Positions 10,601 through 18,540 of a stretch of DNA of 27,925 bases are shown in pieces; positions within the stretch are counted from its first letter, which is position 1, and every line of letters starts with the position of its first letter. This stretch comes from an uncultured Clostridium sp. (GTDB taxonomy: Bacteria; Cyanobacteriota; Vampirovibrionia; Gastranaerophilales; Gastranaerophilaceae). The stretch lies in the NCBI GenBank assembly GCA_958449715.1, contig CAUDIU010000015.1, forward strand, positions 1 to 27,925, given 5' to 3'. A program made the position numbers and the translations under genes. The notes under the pieces are model-generated. The model was not told where the DNA came from, made no database searches, and was given only the letters and a program-made list of their open reading frames with translations.

Positions 10601-13600
10601 TTTACTTGAAATATCATTTAGTGAATTTAAGATTTTTACAGAATATTCTGATGACATTACTTTAATTTCATTAATCAAATCGTCAACTTTTAAAGTAATT
10701 TCATTCAAATTTGGTAATATTGTATCGACATTAGCCGAAAAATCATCTTTCACCAAATCTCTAAAATTCGTAAATGCATCAATTAAATTTTCAAGAGATA
10801 CTTTTACATTATCAAACCCAGATGACATACTAAATGAATTTGAATCATATTTTTGAATAAAATCTGTTGAAAAACCTTCTAATTTTAGACTTACATCATT
10901 AATCAGATTTTTTAAGTTTTCAATATCAACCCTAGTCCCTGAATTAATATTTTCTCTTAATTCATCAAAAGATGAATGTAAATCAGTTGAAATATTTTCA
11001 AAAATTTCTGTTGATTTTTCAGATGTTAAATCTTTCAATAATTGAACATTTAATAAAATATCAGAAAGCTCATTATTTATATTATTATATTTATCATTTC
11101 TGTCTTCACTCGATTCAGAAATATTCTTATTCAATTCTTCTTTAAATAAACTGATAGAATTAATTATGTTATCATAATTAGTTTTAAAATCAGTTAAAAG
11201 TTCATTTTTAATATCATCTAATCGCGCAGATACACCTGCAAAATCATTTGAATAATCCAACAATTTTATTTGTTCAGCAATTTCAAATAATTTCTCTTTA
11301 TTTGTATCAGAATTAAAATGAGCAACAGTTACATTATCCAAAATTTTCTGAATAAAATCAGCAAAATCAGATCTGAAATTTGTGAAATCTTCTTCAGTTA
11401 CAATATTAGAAAAACTTTCATGCATTAATGCAAATTTACTATCAATAATATTTGAATTTACATCAGAAGAATTTGCAATTAAATCTTTTAAAGAATCTAA
11501 AATTGCAGAGAAATTTTCAAACTTATTATTAACCAATTCAGAAATATTATTTTTTACAATTTCGTCTTTTACTTCTTCTATTTTTTCACTTAATTTTCCA
11601 AAATTCGATTCTGAATTAGTTTCAAAAATATCACGTAAATTATCTATTCTTAAAGATATTTGTTCTAAATCATATGAATAATTCACTGGTTCAAATTTTG
11701 AAATTTTTTCTATGATCTCTGACAATTTTGATTGGGTTGAAAGAGAATATGTATTTATAACTTCAGAATTATCAATAATTTTTTGGATTAAATCAATTAA
11801 CTCTTTTTTATAATTTTCAAATGTATTTTCTGATAATACACCTGCAAAAGAAACATCAAATTTTTCACATAATTTTGAAAATTCTGCTAAATTTTCATCT
11901 TCTGAATTTTTTATAATATCTTTTACTGATACTAATAACTCAGAAAACTCATTAAATTTATTTTCAAGATTATTTATATCATCTTTTTTCAAAACTATTT
12001 CAGATAAACTTAATAAAATTGAAGAAAATTCATTATTTTTATCTTCAATATTATTTAATTTTTCAGATAATAATTCTACCGAATTTTTTACATCTTCAAG
12101 TTTTTGTTTTACAACTTCATTTTGTTCTGTTGCATCAAGATGATTTATATTTTCTAAAATATTTTTTATTCCGGAATTAACATCAGAAACAGAAGATTCA
12201 AACGTTTGATATAAAACTTCCAAAGCTTCAAGTTTTGAAGTTAATTTATTTTCACTAACTACCTGAGATTCATAAATAGAATTGTTTGCTTCTCCTATAA
12301 AATCTTTTATTTCTAGAATATGATTTTTTACTACAGATTTAAAAGATTCATTATTTGAATTTAACCAATCTTGAACATTTTTTACATCAGTTGATAAATT
12401 ATTTAAGACTTCTAATTTTTTTTGTTCACTTAATTCATTCAACTGAGCAAAAGCTTCTTGTTGATTATTTATACTTTCTGTGAATCTTTTTGATAAATCT
12501 TCAAATGAAGCCTGTATAGCTTCAAAATTATTTGTTGAATTCGCTGATAAAACATCTTGAACACTGTCAATTCGTTCTGAAATAATAGACATACCATCTA
12601 CAATTTTAGAAGAATTATTTAAATTAGTTTCTACAGCTTGTCTGAATTCTTCTTTTAATGAATTTATATTATCAGACACTACATTTATCTCTGAAATTAA
12701 ATTAGTAGAATTTTGTTTTGTTATATTATCAAATTCTGCATTCAAATTATTCAAATTTGAAGATAATTCTTCTATATATTCTTTTATTGCTTCATAATTT
12801 GAATTCTCATTTTCATTAATTCCTGAAACTATATCAGTAATATCGATATTTAATTTATCTATTGCTGATATTACATTAGAAGCTTCTGATTTGTTATTTT
12901 CTGCTAAAACATCTTTTAATTCTGCAAAGTTATTAATTTGTGTATCTATTTTAGAAATAATTCTTTCAAAATTTTCTTCTTGCTTATTTTCATTTGCAAT
13001 ATTATTCGAAAGAATCTCATCTTTTGCATTTTGCAAATTTGAAATAACGGAATTAACACTAACTTTTATATCACCATAATCTTCTTGGAGGTCTGAACTA
13101 ATACCATTTCTTATTAATGTAATATTTTCTGAAATTTGAGACAATAAGATTGATAATTCATCAATTGATTTCTGAGGATTAGCTTCCATTAAATTGTGAA
13201 TATTTAACAAAATATTTGCTAATTCACTTTTTAAATCTCCATATATATTCTGCCTTTTCTCATCAAGATTTGCAAAACTTGAATCCAACTTTTCAGATAA
13301 ATCAGAAAGTTCTAATGAAAGATTTGTATAATTAACCTTCGATCCATCTTCAAAAGTATCTTTTAACTCATTTATTTTTAATACAATATTTTCAAAATCT
13401 TCTCTAAAATCAATAGATTTAATTGTTGTTAATATATTTTCGATTCTTTCTGCAGTATATTCTAATTCTTTATTCAATGCAGAAGAATTATCAATAATTT
13501 TTTGCACGAAATCAGCTAAATCAGATTTGAAACCTGCAAAATCTGAATCTGTAACTATTGTAGAAAGTACCTTTTGAAGATTTTCAAATTCAGCGGAATT

Positions 13601-15427
13601 ATCAGAAGATACTAAATTTACTAAATCTTTTAATTCATCAAATTTTTCTTCAATAGCAGTAATATCATCTTTAAATGAAATTGAATTTACTGCATCATAA
13701 ATATTTTCTAATCTTTGAATTCCATAAGATAAATCTGTATTCAAAGAATTAGTATTAGATTGAACTTGAGTAACTAATTCAGTCAAATTTTCTCTGAATG
13801 AAACTAATTCTTCCTCCGTTTTTACTTCTGATAATGTTTTTTCTAAGCCTGAAATTTGACCTATAATTTTTCCTAAATTTTCAGACATTTCTGAACGGAA
13901 TGATGAATTTGAGCCATTTTCTTCATTAACTAAGCTTTTTAACTCAGCAACTTTTTCTACAATATTTTCAAAATCATTTTTATAATCAAGAGAATTAATT
14001 GTAGATAAAATATTTTCAATTCTTTCTGTACTATATGATAAACTACTGTTTAAAGTTGAAGAATTGTCTATAATTTTTTGTACAAAATCTGCTAAATCAG
14101 CCTTAAAACCAGCGAAATCTGAATCTGTAACAATTGATGCTAAAGTTTTTTCTAAATTTTGAAAATTATAACTGTTTGATTGAGAAAAAGCTTTTAACAA
14201 ATTTTCCAGTTCTGCTATTCTATTTTGGATTGTTTCTAAATCTATTTGATAATCAAGTTTTTCTATTGATTTTAAAATACTATCAATTTGATCTTTATTT
14301 TGATTCAAATCGCTTTTGATTAAAGAAGAATCATTAATTAAATCTTGCACATAATTTGAAATTTCATTTTTAAATTCTTGAAAATCTTCTTCTGAAAGAA
14401 CAGTCGATAATTTTTCTTCCCAATTATTTAATTTATCATTTTGTGTTTTATCAATTGAACTGATTAAATTTCTCAATTCACTAAATTTTTCATTTATCTG
14501 AGCAAAATCATCTCTAAAATCAAGAGAGTTAATTGTAGCTAAAATACTTTCAATTCTTTCTGTACTATATGACAAACTATTATTCAACGCAGAAGAATTA
14601 TCTATAATTTTCTGTACAAAATCTGCTAAATCAGATTTAAAACCTGCGAAATCAGAATCCGTAACAATATTTTCTAATGAGCTCTCAAAAGATTTAAACT
14701 TTTCAGATATTACATCTGAACTTTGAGAAGAAGTCTCAATCACAACTGATTTTATTGAATCAATTAGAGTTTGAAAATATGCAATTTTATCTTCTAGACT
14801 TGCAAAAGAAATTTTAGAAGGAATTGCACTTATATCTACAGAAATTGCATCAACTTTATCCTTAATTTGGTCAACTTGTTCAAATGTGCTTAAACCGTTT
14901 AAAGAAGATACTGCACTATTTAAAGAATTTTCAAAGACACTAAATGTTTTATCAATCTGACGACTAACATCTGACAAATTTACAGATACATCATTTATAA
15001 TACCGGCTAATTCATCTTTGTTAAATGTATTTGAATTAAGTCGGGATAGATTTTCTTCCAAATTATTTAAGATATTTTTTTGGTTTGAGATTTCTCCGGA
15101 AAAATTATCAAAACTTAAACTTAAAACATGAAATAAATCTTTCAAATCTTCAGTTTTTGCAAGAGAGGCTTGTGAATCTAAAATATTTTGCACTGAACTG
15201 TCAACAGCACCAAATCTTTTTACAATTAAGTTATGTTTATCATCAACCGCTTTTTTTAATTCAGAAATATATAATTTTATCAAATCTGTAGCTTCACTGT
15301 CTTCAGACATAATTTCTAGTTTTGCATTTATCCCTGTCAAAACTTTCTCAAAATTTTCAACATTATGTTCATTTTCAACACGCATAGTGTTGAGTATTTC
15401 AGCAATTTCATCTACAGTTAGTGCCAT
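7667..15427 (-). CDS. Giant repeat-containing coiled-coil protein (2586 residues), unknown function
   Basis: I do not recognise this protein. It is almost entirely amphipathic helix with heptad-like hydrophobic spacing, rich in Ser, Asn, Asp, Glu, Lys, Ile and Leu. I count about five prolines, three tryptophans (336, 1021, 2483) and two cysteines (1187, 1947). No signal peptide, membrane segment or nucleotide-binding motif is visible, so it should be cytoplasmic. An 89-residue repeat occurs at about 246-334, 335-423, 424-512, 513-615 (with a 14-residue insertion) and 616-704, with diverged copies near 1189 and 1334. Its core reads FAGFKSDLADFVQKIIDN. A second array of K(I/V)D(V/I)(I/L)A-type units lies at about 2081-2216. 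The last 90 residues are a dense Lys/Glu coiled coil. The ATG follows AGGAAAGAG. The gene is first in its operon and its stop overlaps glcD. A scaffold or cytoskeletal rod is inference only. Confidence 0.93.
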   Translation of the reverse strand: MALTVDEIAEILNTMRVENEHNVENFEKVLTGINAKLEIMSEDSEATDLIKLYISELKKAVDDKHNLIVKRFGAVDSSVQNILDSQASLAKTEDLKDLFHVLSLSFDNFSGEISNQKNILNNLEENLSRLNSNTFNKDELAGIINDVSVNLSDVSRQIDKTFSVFENSLNSAVSSLNGLSTFEQVDQIKDKVDAISVDISAIPSKISFASLEDKIAYFQTLIDSIKSVVIETSSQSSDVISEKFKSFESSLENIVTDSDFAGFKSDLADFVQKIIDNSSALNNSLSYSTERIESILATINSLDFRDDFAQINEKFSELRNLISSIDKTQNDKLNNWEEKLSTVLSEEDFQEFKNEISNYVQDLINDSSLIKSDLNQNKDQIDSILKSIEKLDYQIDLETIQNRIAELENLLKAFSQSNSYNFQNLEKTLASIVTDSDFAGFKADLADFVQKIIDNSSTLNSSLSYSTERIENILSTINSLDYKNDFENIVEKVAELKSLVNEENGSNSSFRSEMSENLGKIIGQISGLEKTLSEVKTEEELVSFRENLTELVTQVQSNTNSLNTDLSYGIQRLENIYDAVNSISFKDDITAIEEKFDELKDLVNLVSSDNSAEFENLQKVLSTIVTDSDFAGFKSDLADFVQKIIDNSSALNKELEYTAERIENILTTIKSIDFREDFENIVLKINELKDTFEDGSKVNYTNLSLELSDLSEKLDSSFANLDEKRQNIYGDLKSELANILLNIHNLMEANPQKSIDELSILLSQISENITLIRNGISSDLQEDYGDIKVSVNSVISNLQNAKDEILSNNIANENKQEENFERIISKIDTQINNFAELKDVLAENNKSEASNVISAIDKLNIDITDIVSGINENENSNYEAIKEYIEELSSNLNNLNAEFDNITKQNSTNLISEINVVSDNINSLKEEFRQAVETNLNNSSKIVDGMSIISERIDSVQDVLSANSTNNFEAIQASFEDLSKRFTESINNQQEAFAQLNELSEQKKLEVLNNLSTDVKNVQDWLNSNNESFKSVVKNHILEIKDFIGEANNSIYESQVVSENKLTSKLEALEVLYQTFESSVSDVNSGIKNILENINHLDATEQNEVVKQKLEDVKNSVELLSEKLNNIEDKNNEFSSILLSLSEIVLKKDDINNLENKFNEFSELLVSVKDIIKNSEDENLAEFSKLCEKFDVSFAGVLSENTFENYKKELIDLIQKIIDNSEVINTYSLSTQSKLSEIIEKISKFEPVNYSYDLEQISLRIDNLRDIFETNSESNFGKLSEKIEEVKDEIVKNNISELVNNKFENFSAILDSLKDLIANSSDVNSNIIDSKFALMHESFSNIVTEEDFTNFRSDFADFIQKILDNVTVAHFNSDTNKEKLFEIAEQIKLLDYSNDFAGVSARLDDIKNELLTDFKTNYDNIINSISLFKEELNKNISESSEDRNDKYNNINNELSDILLNVQLLKDLTSEKSTEIFENISTDLHSSFDELRENINSGTRVDIENLKNLINDVSLKLEGFSTDFIQKYDSNSFSMSSGFDNVKVSLENLIDAFTNFRDLVKDDFSANVDTILPNLNEITLKVDDLINEIKVMSSEYSVKILNSLNDISSKFDNLSDGISSEINENMSAFKDILTSLSDNFESLHSEISQQLKDNNDTQLVELNNISLNISDFKSHINEVTDSLKDYISELNIAAKSSKSLSDSKFSEKLLDLEAAMVHSSEIYDQKMDLLQGKLSEFAQIIEGSASDTEAKIASSVEEITDVKTELSLLNDSLKSIKLSSDEKFTETVASIETGISSIISDLDSVSNSLSEGINEKLNEKVLHLDEKFDGLLTSINDIASNSLSNDLEEKLSGLKQEIGLINTDIANALQENADNIENSINDLKSDIQEFTAYDFDNIANEIKAQLELSFMNFSVDINGELSSTGEAVSRLEQAYKETYNKISLIEECVSEKIQNDIELLNVTIEKNSRDIKNTFGDKLDNYIDELKSHLDLLLNNTKTYEKIDNLKDELSIKLDAVLDEQNNLSESAKTLIDNNAELNQKLDALVESSDTEEILDSLTEIELKAQERGADLKDIINSLTSKVDVIANDSSLKLALSTISEKIDSIADNNTIEIALKMLSEKIDILIADNSVSSLSDKVKENFELINNKIDVIASDSSVSDLQENFTDAFNEINTKIDILASDSSLEELQEKFDEISETEEKVAEMLSALHEKVDVLAMDGSDFDLEEEIDDIKDLIFEQRKYFEATSDEKAAAIDKYLRDVLLKLDNVDLEKNSEDIKESIMNALVSLFDQISFVEETEDIKDFVEEKTDEINQNLIEVQNQLKQIASSNDDFDYSYTLQDVETDIAKLRLAINNMSGSDFESLSDNIKKIVKSVEGLESSLTQDQVVDLKSDIEKLNEDILSISSRTNKILLSSDESYKALNEGLNNFSSLVYKLEDRINYLDNNAVSERLEKKIDNIQSMSIASANADKVFHQVMMYLGEWIDSTTENISSITEKTSEISGIKESINELKEAMPEKTSILDELEEKFEQQELRIDRLEMKIEKILSALEQKDDMMLNRKVDKIEKLISRLGTNIEKLASYVDEE
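8768..9187 (-). repeat. C-terminal KIDVIA-type repeat array in the giant gene
   Basis: Units start at residues 2081 (KVDVIANDSS), 2101 (KIDSIADNNT), 2121 (KIDILIADNS), 2148 (KIDVIASDSS), 2175 (KIDILASDSS) and 2212 (KVDVLAMDGS). The spacing is 20, 20, 27, 27 and 37 residues. Each short hydrophobic-acidic turn is followed by a helix. Confidence 0.75.
11162..11863 (-). repeat. Two diverged copies of the 89-residue repeat
   Basis: These are separate copies of the same unit, at residues about 1189-1277 (core FENYKKELIDLIQKIIDN) and 1334-1422 (core FTNFRSDFADFIQKILDN), 145 residues apart. They keep the pattern F-x2-(F/Y)-(K/R)-x2-(L/F)-x2-(F/L)-(I/V)-Q-K-I-(I/L)-D-N of the N-terminal array. Confidence 0.75.
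13316..14692 (-). repeat. Five 89-residue protein repeats inside the giant gene
   Basis: Units on the minus strand are 14692-14426, 14425-14159, 14158-13892, 13891-13583 (42 nt longer) and 13582-13316. The Asp-Phe in the core falls at residues 260, 349, 438, 541 (Leu here) and 630, so the period is 89, 89, 103, 89. Units 1, 3 and 5 are nearly identical in the core, while units 2 and 4 are diverged, giving an alternating A-B-A-B-A pattern. Confidence 0.85.
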
Positions 15428-15467
15428 TTGTTTCTCTTTCCTAAAAAATATCCCTCTTTACTTATAT

Positions 15468-15497
15468 ATATTAACAGAATAATACAAAACTATGCAA
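15468..15497 (-). promoter_or_regulatory. Candidate promoter for the giant-protein operon
   Basis: On the minus strand TTGCAT (15497-15492) is followed by 18 bp and TAATAT (15473-15468) preceded by TGT. The string TGTTAATATATA is shared with the slt promoter. The start site would be near 15461, giving a leader of about 34 nt that includes AGGAAAGAG. The -35 match is weak. Confidence 0.4.
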
Positions 15498-15554
15498 ACT
15501 ATTAACGTTTATTATTACAATTGTAAAGATTGAATGTCCCCTTTTTATTTTAAG

Positions 15555-15563
15555 TGGTATAAT
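15555..15563 (+). promoter_or_regulatory. Extended -10 promoter of the oxidoreductase operon
   Basis: TGGTATAAT gives an ideal extended -10 (TGnTATAAT). No good -35 lies at the usual distance. The string AAGTGGTATAATAT recurs in the promoter of the Ycf45-like gene. The ribosome binding site AGAGG is at 15584-15588, before the ATG at 15594. Confidence 0.6.
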
Positions 15564-15593
15564 ATTGCTTAGACACGAAAAAAAGAGGTTAAG

Positions 15594-15806
15594 ATGAGCC
15601 ATATAGTGATAAATAAAGATAAATGCAAAGCATGCTATTTATGTATTAATGAATGCCCCAAAAAACTTTTAAAAATAGGGAATGAAACAAACAAATTAGG
15701 AATTAAAGTAGTTGAATTTAATGACCCTAATCATGAATGTCTAGGCTGTGCTATGTGTGCAACTAGATGTCCTGACTTAGCTATAACAGAAGTATATAAA
15801 GATTAA
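15594..15806 (+). CDS. vorD: 2-oxoacid:ferredoxin oxidoreductase, delta (ferredoxin) subunit
   Basis: This 70-residue protein carries two 4Fe-4S clusters. CxxCxxCxxxCP motifs are at Cys11/14/17/21 and Cys49/52/55/59, the standard pattern of the delta subunit that passes electrons from the TPP subunit to external ferredoxin. It is the first gene of a four-gene operon, 33 nt before the alpha subunit. Its place in the operon separates it from a free ferredoxin. The Vor (branched-chain 2-oxoacid) versus Kor (2-oxoglutarate) label rests on the neighbouring alpha subunit. Confidence 0.88.
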   Translation: MSHIVINKDKCKACYLCINECPKKLLKIGNETNKLGIKVVEFNDPNHECLGCAMCATRCPDLAITEVYKD

Positions 15807-15839
15807 TAATTCTTTAAAATAAAAATAGAGAAGGTAAAA

Positions 15840-16904
15840 ATGGTAGAATGTATAACTAATAAAAAAGTATTAACAAAAGGGAATTATGCAATAGCAAACG
15901 CTGCAGTACTTGCTGGTTGCCAATGCTATTTCGGTTACCCAATAACTCCACAAAGTGAAATCGGTGAATTTATGAGTGGAAAAATGCAAGAATTAAAAAG
16001 AGCATATGTATCTGCTGAAAGTGAATTAGCCGCAATTAACATGGTAATCGGAGCTGTATCTACAGGTGTAAAAGCAATGACTTCATCATCATCTTGCGCT
16101 GTTGCACTTATGCAAGAAGGATTATCTTATGCAACAGCAGATGAATTACCTGTTGTATTAGTAAGTGTAATGCGTGGGGGCCCTGGCCTTGGGAACATCT
16201 ATCCATCTCAAGGAGATTATTTCCAAGCTACAAAAGGTGGCGGAAACGGGGACTATAAATTAATAGTACTAGCTCCATCAACAGTTCAAGAATGTGTCGA
16301 TTTAACTTATAAAGCATTCTATCTTGCTCAAAAATATAGAAATCCTACAGTTCTATTAGCAGACGGTCTTTTAGGTCAAATGATGGAACCTGTTGAATTT
16401 TATGATTATCCATACCCTGAAATAGACAATTCTTCTTGGGCTCTATCAGGTGCTAAAGGACGTGACGGAAGAATCATTCGTTCTTATGCTCCATTAGCTG
16501 ACAATCAATGCGTATTTTTAGAAAAATTATATGCTAAATACAAAACTATAGAAGAAAACGAAACAGAATGGGAAGAAATTAATACAGAAGATGCTGATAT
16601 TATTTTAGTAAGTTTTGGAAGCACTTCAAGAAATGTTAAAACAGCAATGAAAATGTTAAGAGAAAAAGGAATAAAAGCTGGTATTTTAAGACCTATAACC
16701 CTTTATCCATTCCCAACAAAACGTTTACAAGAATTGTCAAAAACAGCTAAAAAATTCATTACTGTAGAAGTAAATATGGGACAAATGGTAAATGATGTAA
16801 GATTAGCTGTAAACGGAGCATGCCCTGTAGAACTAATCAATAAAGGAGTAGGAGCACCTCCATCAGCAAAAGAAATAGTTACAAGAATCGAGGAATTAAT
16901 ATAA
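15840..16904 (+). CDS. vorB: 2-oxoacid:ferredoxin oxidoreductase alpha subunit, VorB type
   Basis: This 354-residue subunit belongs to the complex that oxidatively decarboxylates a 2-oxoacid to acyl-CoA and reduces ferredoxin. The N-terminal pyrimidine-binding domain has GYPITPQSEI (32-41) and AESELAAINMVIGA (59-72). The segment MRGGPGLGNIYPSQGDYFQA (111-130), followed by TKGGGNGDY and LIVLAPSTVQE, closely resembles 3-methyl-2-oxobutanoate dehydrogenase VorB rather than pyruvate synthase. The C-terminal part is the transketolase-C-like domain. A GAGAAGG ribosome binding site is at 15827-15833. Its TAA overlaps the next ATG (TAATG), which suggests translational coupling. Exact substrate (branched-chain oxoacid or 2-oxoglutarate) is not certain; KorA is the alternative name. 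Confidence 0.9.
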   Translation: MVECITNKKVLTKGNYAIANAAVLAGCQCYFGYPITPQSEIGEFMSGKMQELKRAYVSAESELAAINMVIGAVSTGVKAMTSSSSCAVALMQEGLSYATADELPVVLVSVMRGGPGLGNIYPSQGDYFQATKGGGNGDYKLIVLAPSTVQECVDLTYKAFYLAQKYRNPTVLLADGLLGQMMEPVEFYDYPYPEIDNSSWALSGAKGRDGRIIRSYAPLADNQCVFLEKLYAKYKTIEENETEWEEINTEDADIILVSFGSTSRNVKTAMKMLREKGIKAGILRPITLYPFPTKRLQELSKTAKKFITVEVNMGQMVNDVRLAVNGACPVELINKGVGAPPSAKEIVTRIEELI

Positions 16905-17656
16905 TGGCAACACAAGTATTTAAATTACCAGAATCTCTAAAAGGAGATGTAACATATTCATTCTGCCCAGGATGCGACCATGGCGTTGCCGTAAGACTCG
17001 TAGCAGAAGTATTAGATGAATTAGGAATTAGAGAAAACTCAATCTTAGCAGCATCAATTGGCTGTTCTGTTACTATATATGATTTTTTAAATGTAGATGC
17101 TTTAGAAGCTCCTCATGGAAGAGCTCTAGCAGAAGCCACAGGAATTAAAAGAGCAAGACCTGATAAGGTTGTATTTACATATCAAGGTGATGGTGATTTT
17201 GCCTCAATTGGACTTGCAGAAAGTATGCACTCTGCACTAAGAGGTGAAAATTTAACCGCTATATGCATTAATAATACAACTTACGGTATGACAGGTGGTC
17301 AATTAGGACCGACAACTCTTTTAGGGCAAAAAACAACAACATCACCAACAGGTAGAAATGTTGAATACTACGGCTATCCTATAAAAATTGCAGAACATAT
17401 TGCACTTTGTGATGGTACAGCTTTTTCTGCAAGAGTATCCTTGGATACAGTTGCAAATATTAGAAAAGCAAAACAAGCAATTAAAAAAGCTTTTGAAGTA
17501 CAAATTCATGGACTTGGTTTTGGTTTTGTAGAAATACTTTCTACTTGCCCTACAAACTGGAAAATGTCTCCAGAAAAAGCTCATGAAAGAGTAAAAAATG
17601 AAATGATGCCAGTATTTAAACCTGGAATCTATAAAGACGTAACTTCTCAAAATTAG
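16904..17656 (+). CDS. vorA: 2-oxoacid:ferredoxin oxidoreductase beta (TPP-binding) subunit
   Basis: This 250-residue subunit holds thiamine pyrophosphate. Motifs are CPGCDHG (21-27), which opens the family; IGCS (52-55); the Mg-TPP site GDGD (95-98); and NNTTYGMTGGQ (123-133). The histidine-containing APHGRA (69-74) is also typical. Length is right for VorA/KorB. It starts one nt inside the stop of the alpha gene and is followed 18 nt later by the gamma subunit. It is cytoplasmic and works only with its partners in this operon. Confidence 0.92.
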   Translation: MATQVFKLPESLKGDVTYSFCPGCDHGVAVRLVAEVLDELGIRENSILAASIGCSVTIYDFLNVDALEAPHGRALAEATGIKRARPDKVVFTYQGDGDFASIGLAESMHSALRGENLTAICINNTTYGMTGGQLGPTTLLGQKTTTSPTGRNVEYYGYPIKIAEHIALCDGTAFSARVSLDTVANIRKAKQAIKKAFEVQIHGLGFGFVEILSTCPTNWKMSPEKAHERVKNEMMPVFKPGIYKDVTSQN

Positions 17657-17674
17657 ATATAAAAGGAATTAATA

Positions 17675-18223
17675 ATGAGTGAAAAGAATTTTATAATAGC
17701 CGGATTTGGCGGACAAGGCGTTTTATTAGCAGGTGAAGTATTAGCTAATGCGTTTATGATTGCAGGAAAAAATGTAACTTGGTACCCATCATACGGAGCA
17801 GAAATGCGTGGTGGTACAGTTAATTGCGAAATCGTAATGAGCGATGAAGAAGTAAGTGAAGTAAATAAATCAGATGCAGATTACATTGTCGCATTAAATC
17901 AAGCATCATTTGATAAATTCTTACCAAAAATTAAAAAAGGCGGTTGGATGATTGCAAATTCAACTCTTGCAAAAGAAGTTAAGCCAAGAGCAGATATAAA
18001 TTATATATTTGCACCTATTACCAAACTTGCAGATGAACTAGGTAATGTAAAAATGGCTAATATACTTGCATTAGGAATTTTAGCAAAAGCAGATAAAATT
18101 ATTTCTTTGGAATACCTAAACCAAGCACTTGATGCAGTTATTCCTCCACACAGAAAAAATTTACTACCTTTAAATGAAAAAGCCTTAAAAATAGGCTATG
18201 AGTATGATTTATTGCCTGTATAA
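17675..18223 (+). CDS. vorC: 2-oxoacid:ferredoxin oxidoreductase gamma subunit
   Basis: This 182-residue protein is the catalytic gamma domain. GFGGQGVLLAG (10-20) is its glycine-rich signature, and YPSYGAEMRGGT (37-48) is the conserved loop of this family. Length is normal. The ribosome binding site AAGGA lies just before the ATG. It completes the delta-alpha-beta-gamma order and is the last gene of the operon. I see no convincing U-run terminator after it. Confidence 0.92.
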   Translation: MSEKNFIIAGFGGQGVLLAGEVLANAFMIAGKNVTWYPSYGAEMRGGTVNCEIVMSDEEVSEVNKSDADYIVALNQASFDKFLPKIKKGGWMIANSTLAKEVKPRADINYIFAPITKLADELGNVKMANILALGILAKADKIISLEYLNQALDAVIPPHRKNLLPLNEKALKIGYEYDLLPV

Positions 18224-18304
18224 CACTAAATCAACTAAAAAGTCGATTTAAAAAAAATGAATTAGTCTTATTCTAATATGGTACAGTTCGAGAGGTCTTC
18301 AAAC

Positions 18305-18535
18305 GTGAAAAAAGAACTAATCCAATCTATTAGAGAAAAAGAAATTCAGCTGGCAAAATTAAAAGAACACATTGAAAAAAGTTCAGTGTGCTCTGATTTA
18401 TACAACAAAGTCGTTTTAGAAAAAGCAATCCTAAAAAAAGAATTAGAAAATTCTCAAAAAAATAAGATTTTTGAAAATATCAAAAATCTTATTCCCCGTA
18501 AAAAAACTTTAATCTGCGACTATTTTAAAAAATAA
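18305..18535 (+). CDS. Small helical protein, unknown function
   Basis: I do not recognise this protein. With a GTG start at 18305 it has 76 residues; a longer reading from the ATG at 18278 gives 85. The GTG is preferred because GAGAGG (18290-18295) lies nine nt before it, while nothing like a ribosome binding site precedes the ATG. The sequence is Lys/Glu-rich and heptad-like over the first about 50 residues, with a basic C-terminal tail containing one Cys. No signal peptide is seen. It ends only five nt from the convergent prepilin gene, with no terminator between. It may be a small operon tail of the oxidoreductase genes or stand alone. Confidence 0.55.
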   Translation: MKKELIQSIREKEIQLAKLKEHIEKSSVCSDLYNKVVLEKAILKKELENSQKNKIFENIKNLIPRKKTLICDYFKK

Positions 18536-18540
18536 ACCTA

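Noticed and set aside
7684..15291. Many plus-strand reading frames opposite the giant gene
   Set aside because: They are rich in Leu/Phe/Ser/Ile, as expected from the complement of a Lys/Glu/Asn/Ser-rich helix, are short, and lack Shine-Dalgarno sites. They are shadows of the long minus-strand gene.
7667..15427. Giant protein as a phage tape-measure protein
   Set aside because: No phage structural genes are adjacent, no membrane segments are present as in many tape-measure proteins, and the operon partners are metabolic-looking enzymes.
18228..18252. Imperfect hairpin after the oxidoreductase operon
   Set aside because: The stem has a mismatch and is followed by an A-run rather than a T-run on the plus strand, so it is not a convincing terminator for that operon.
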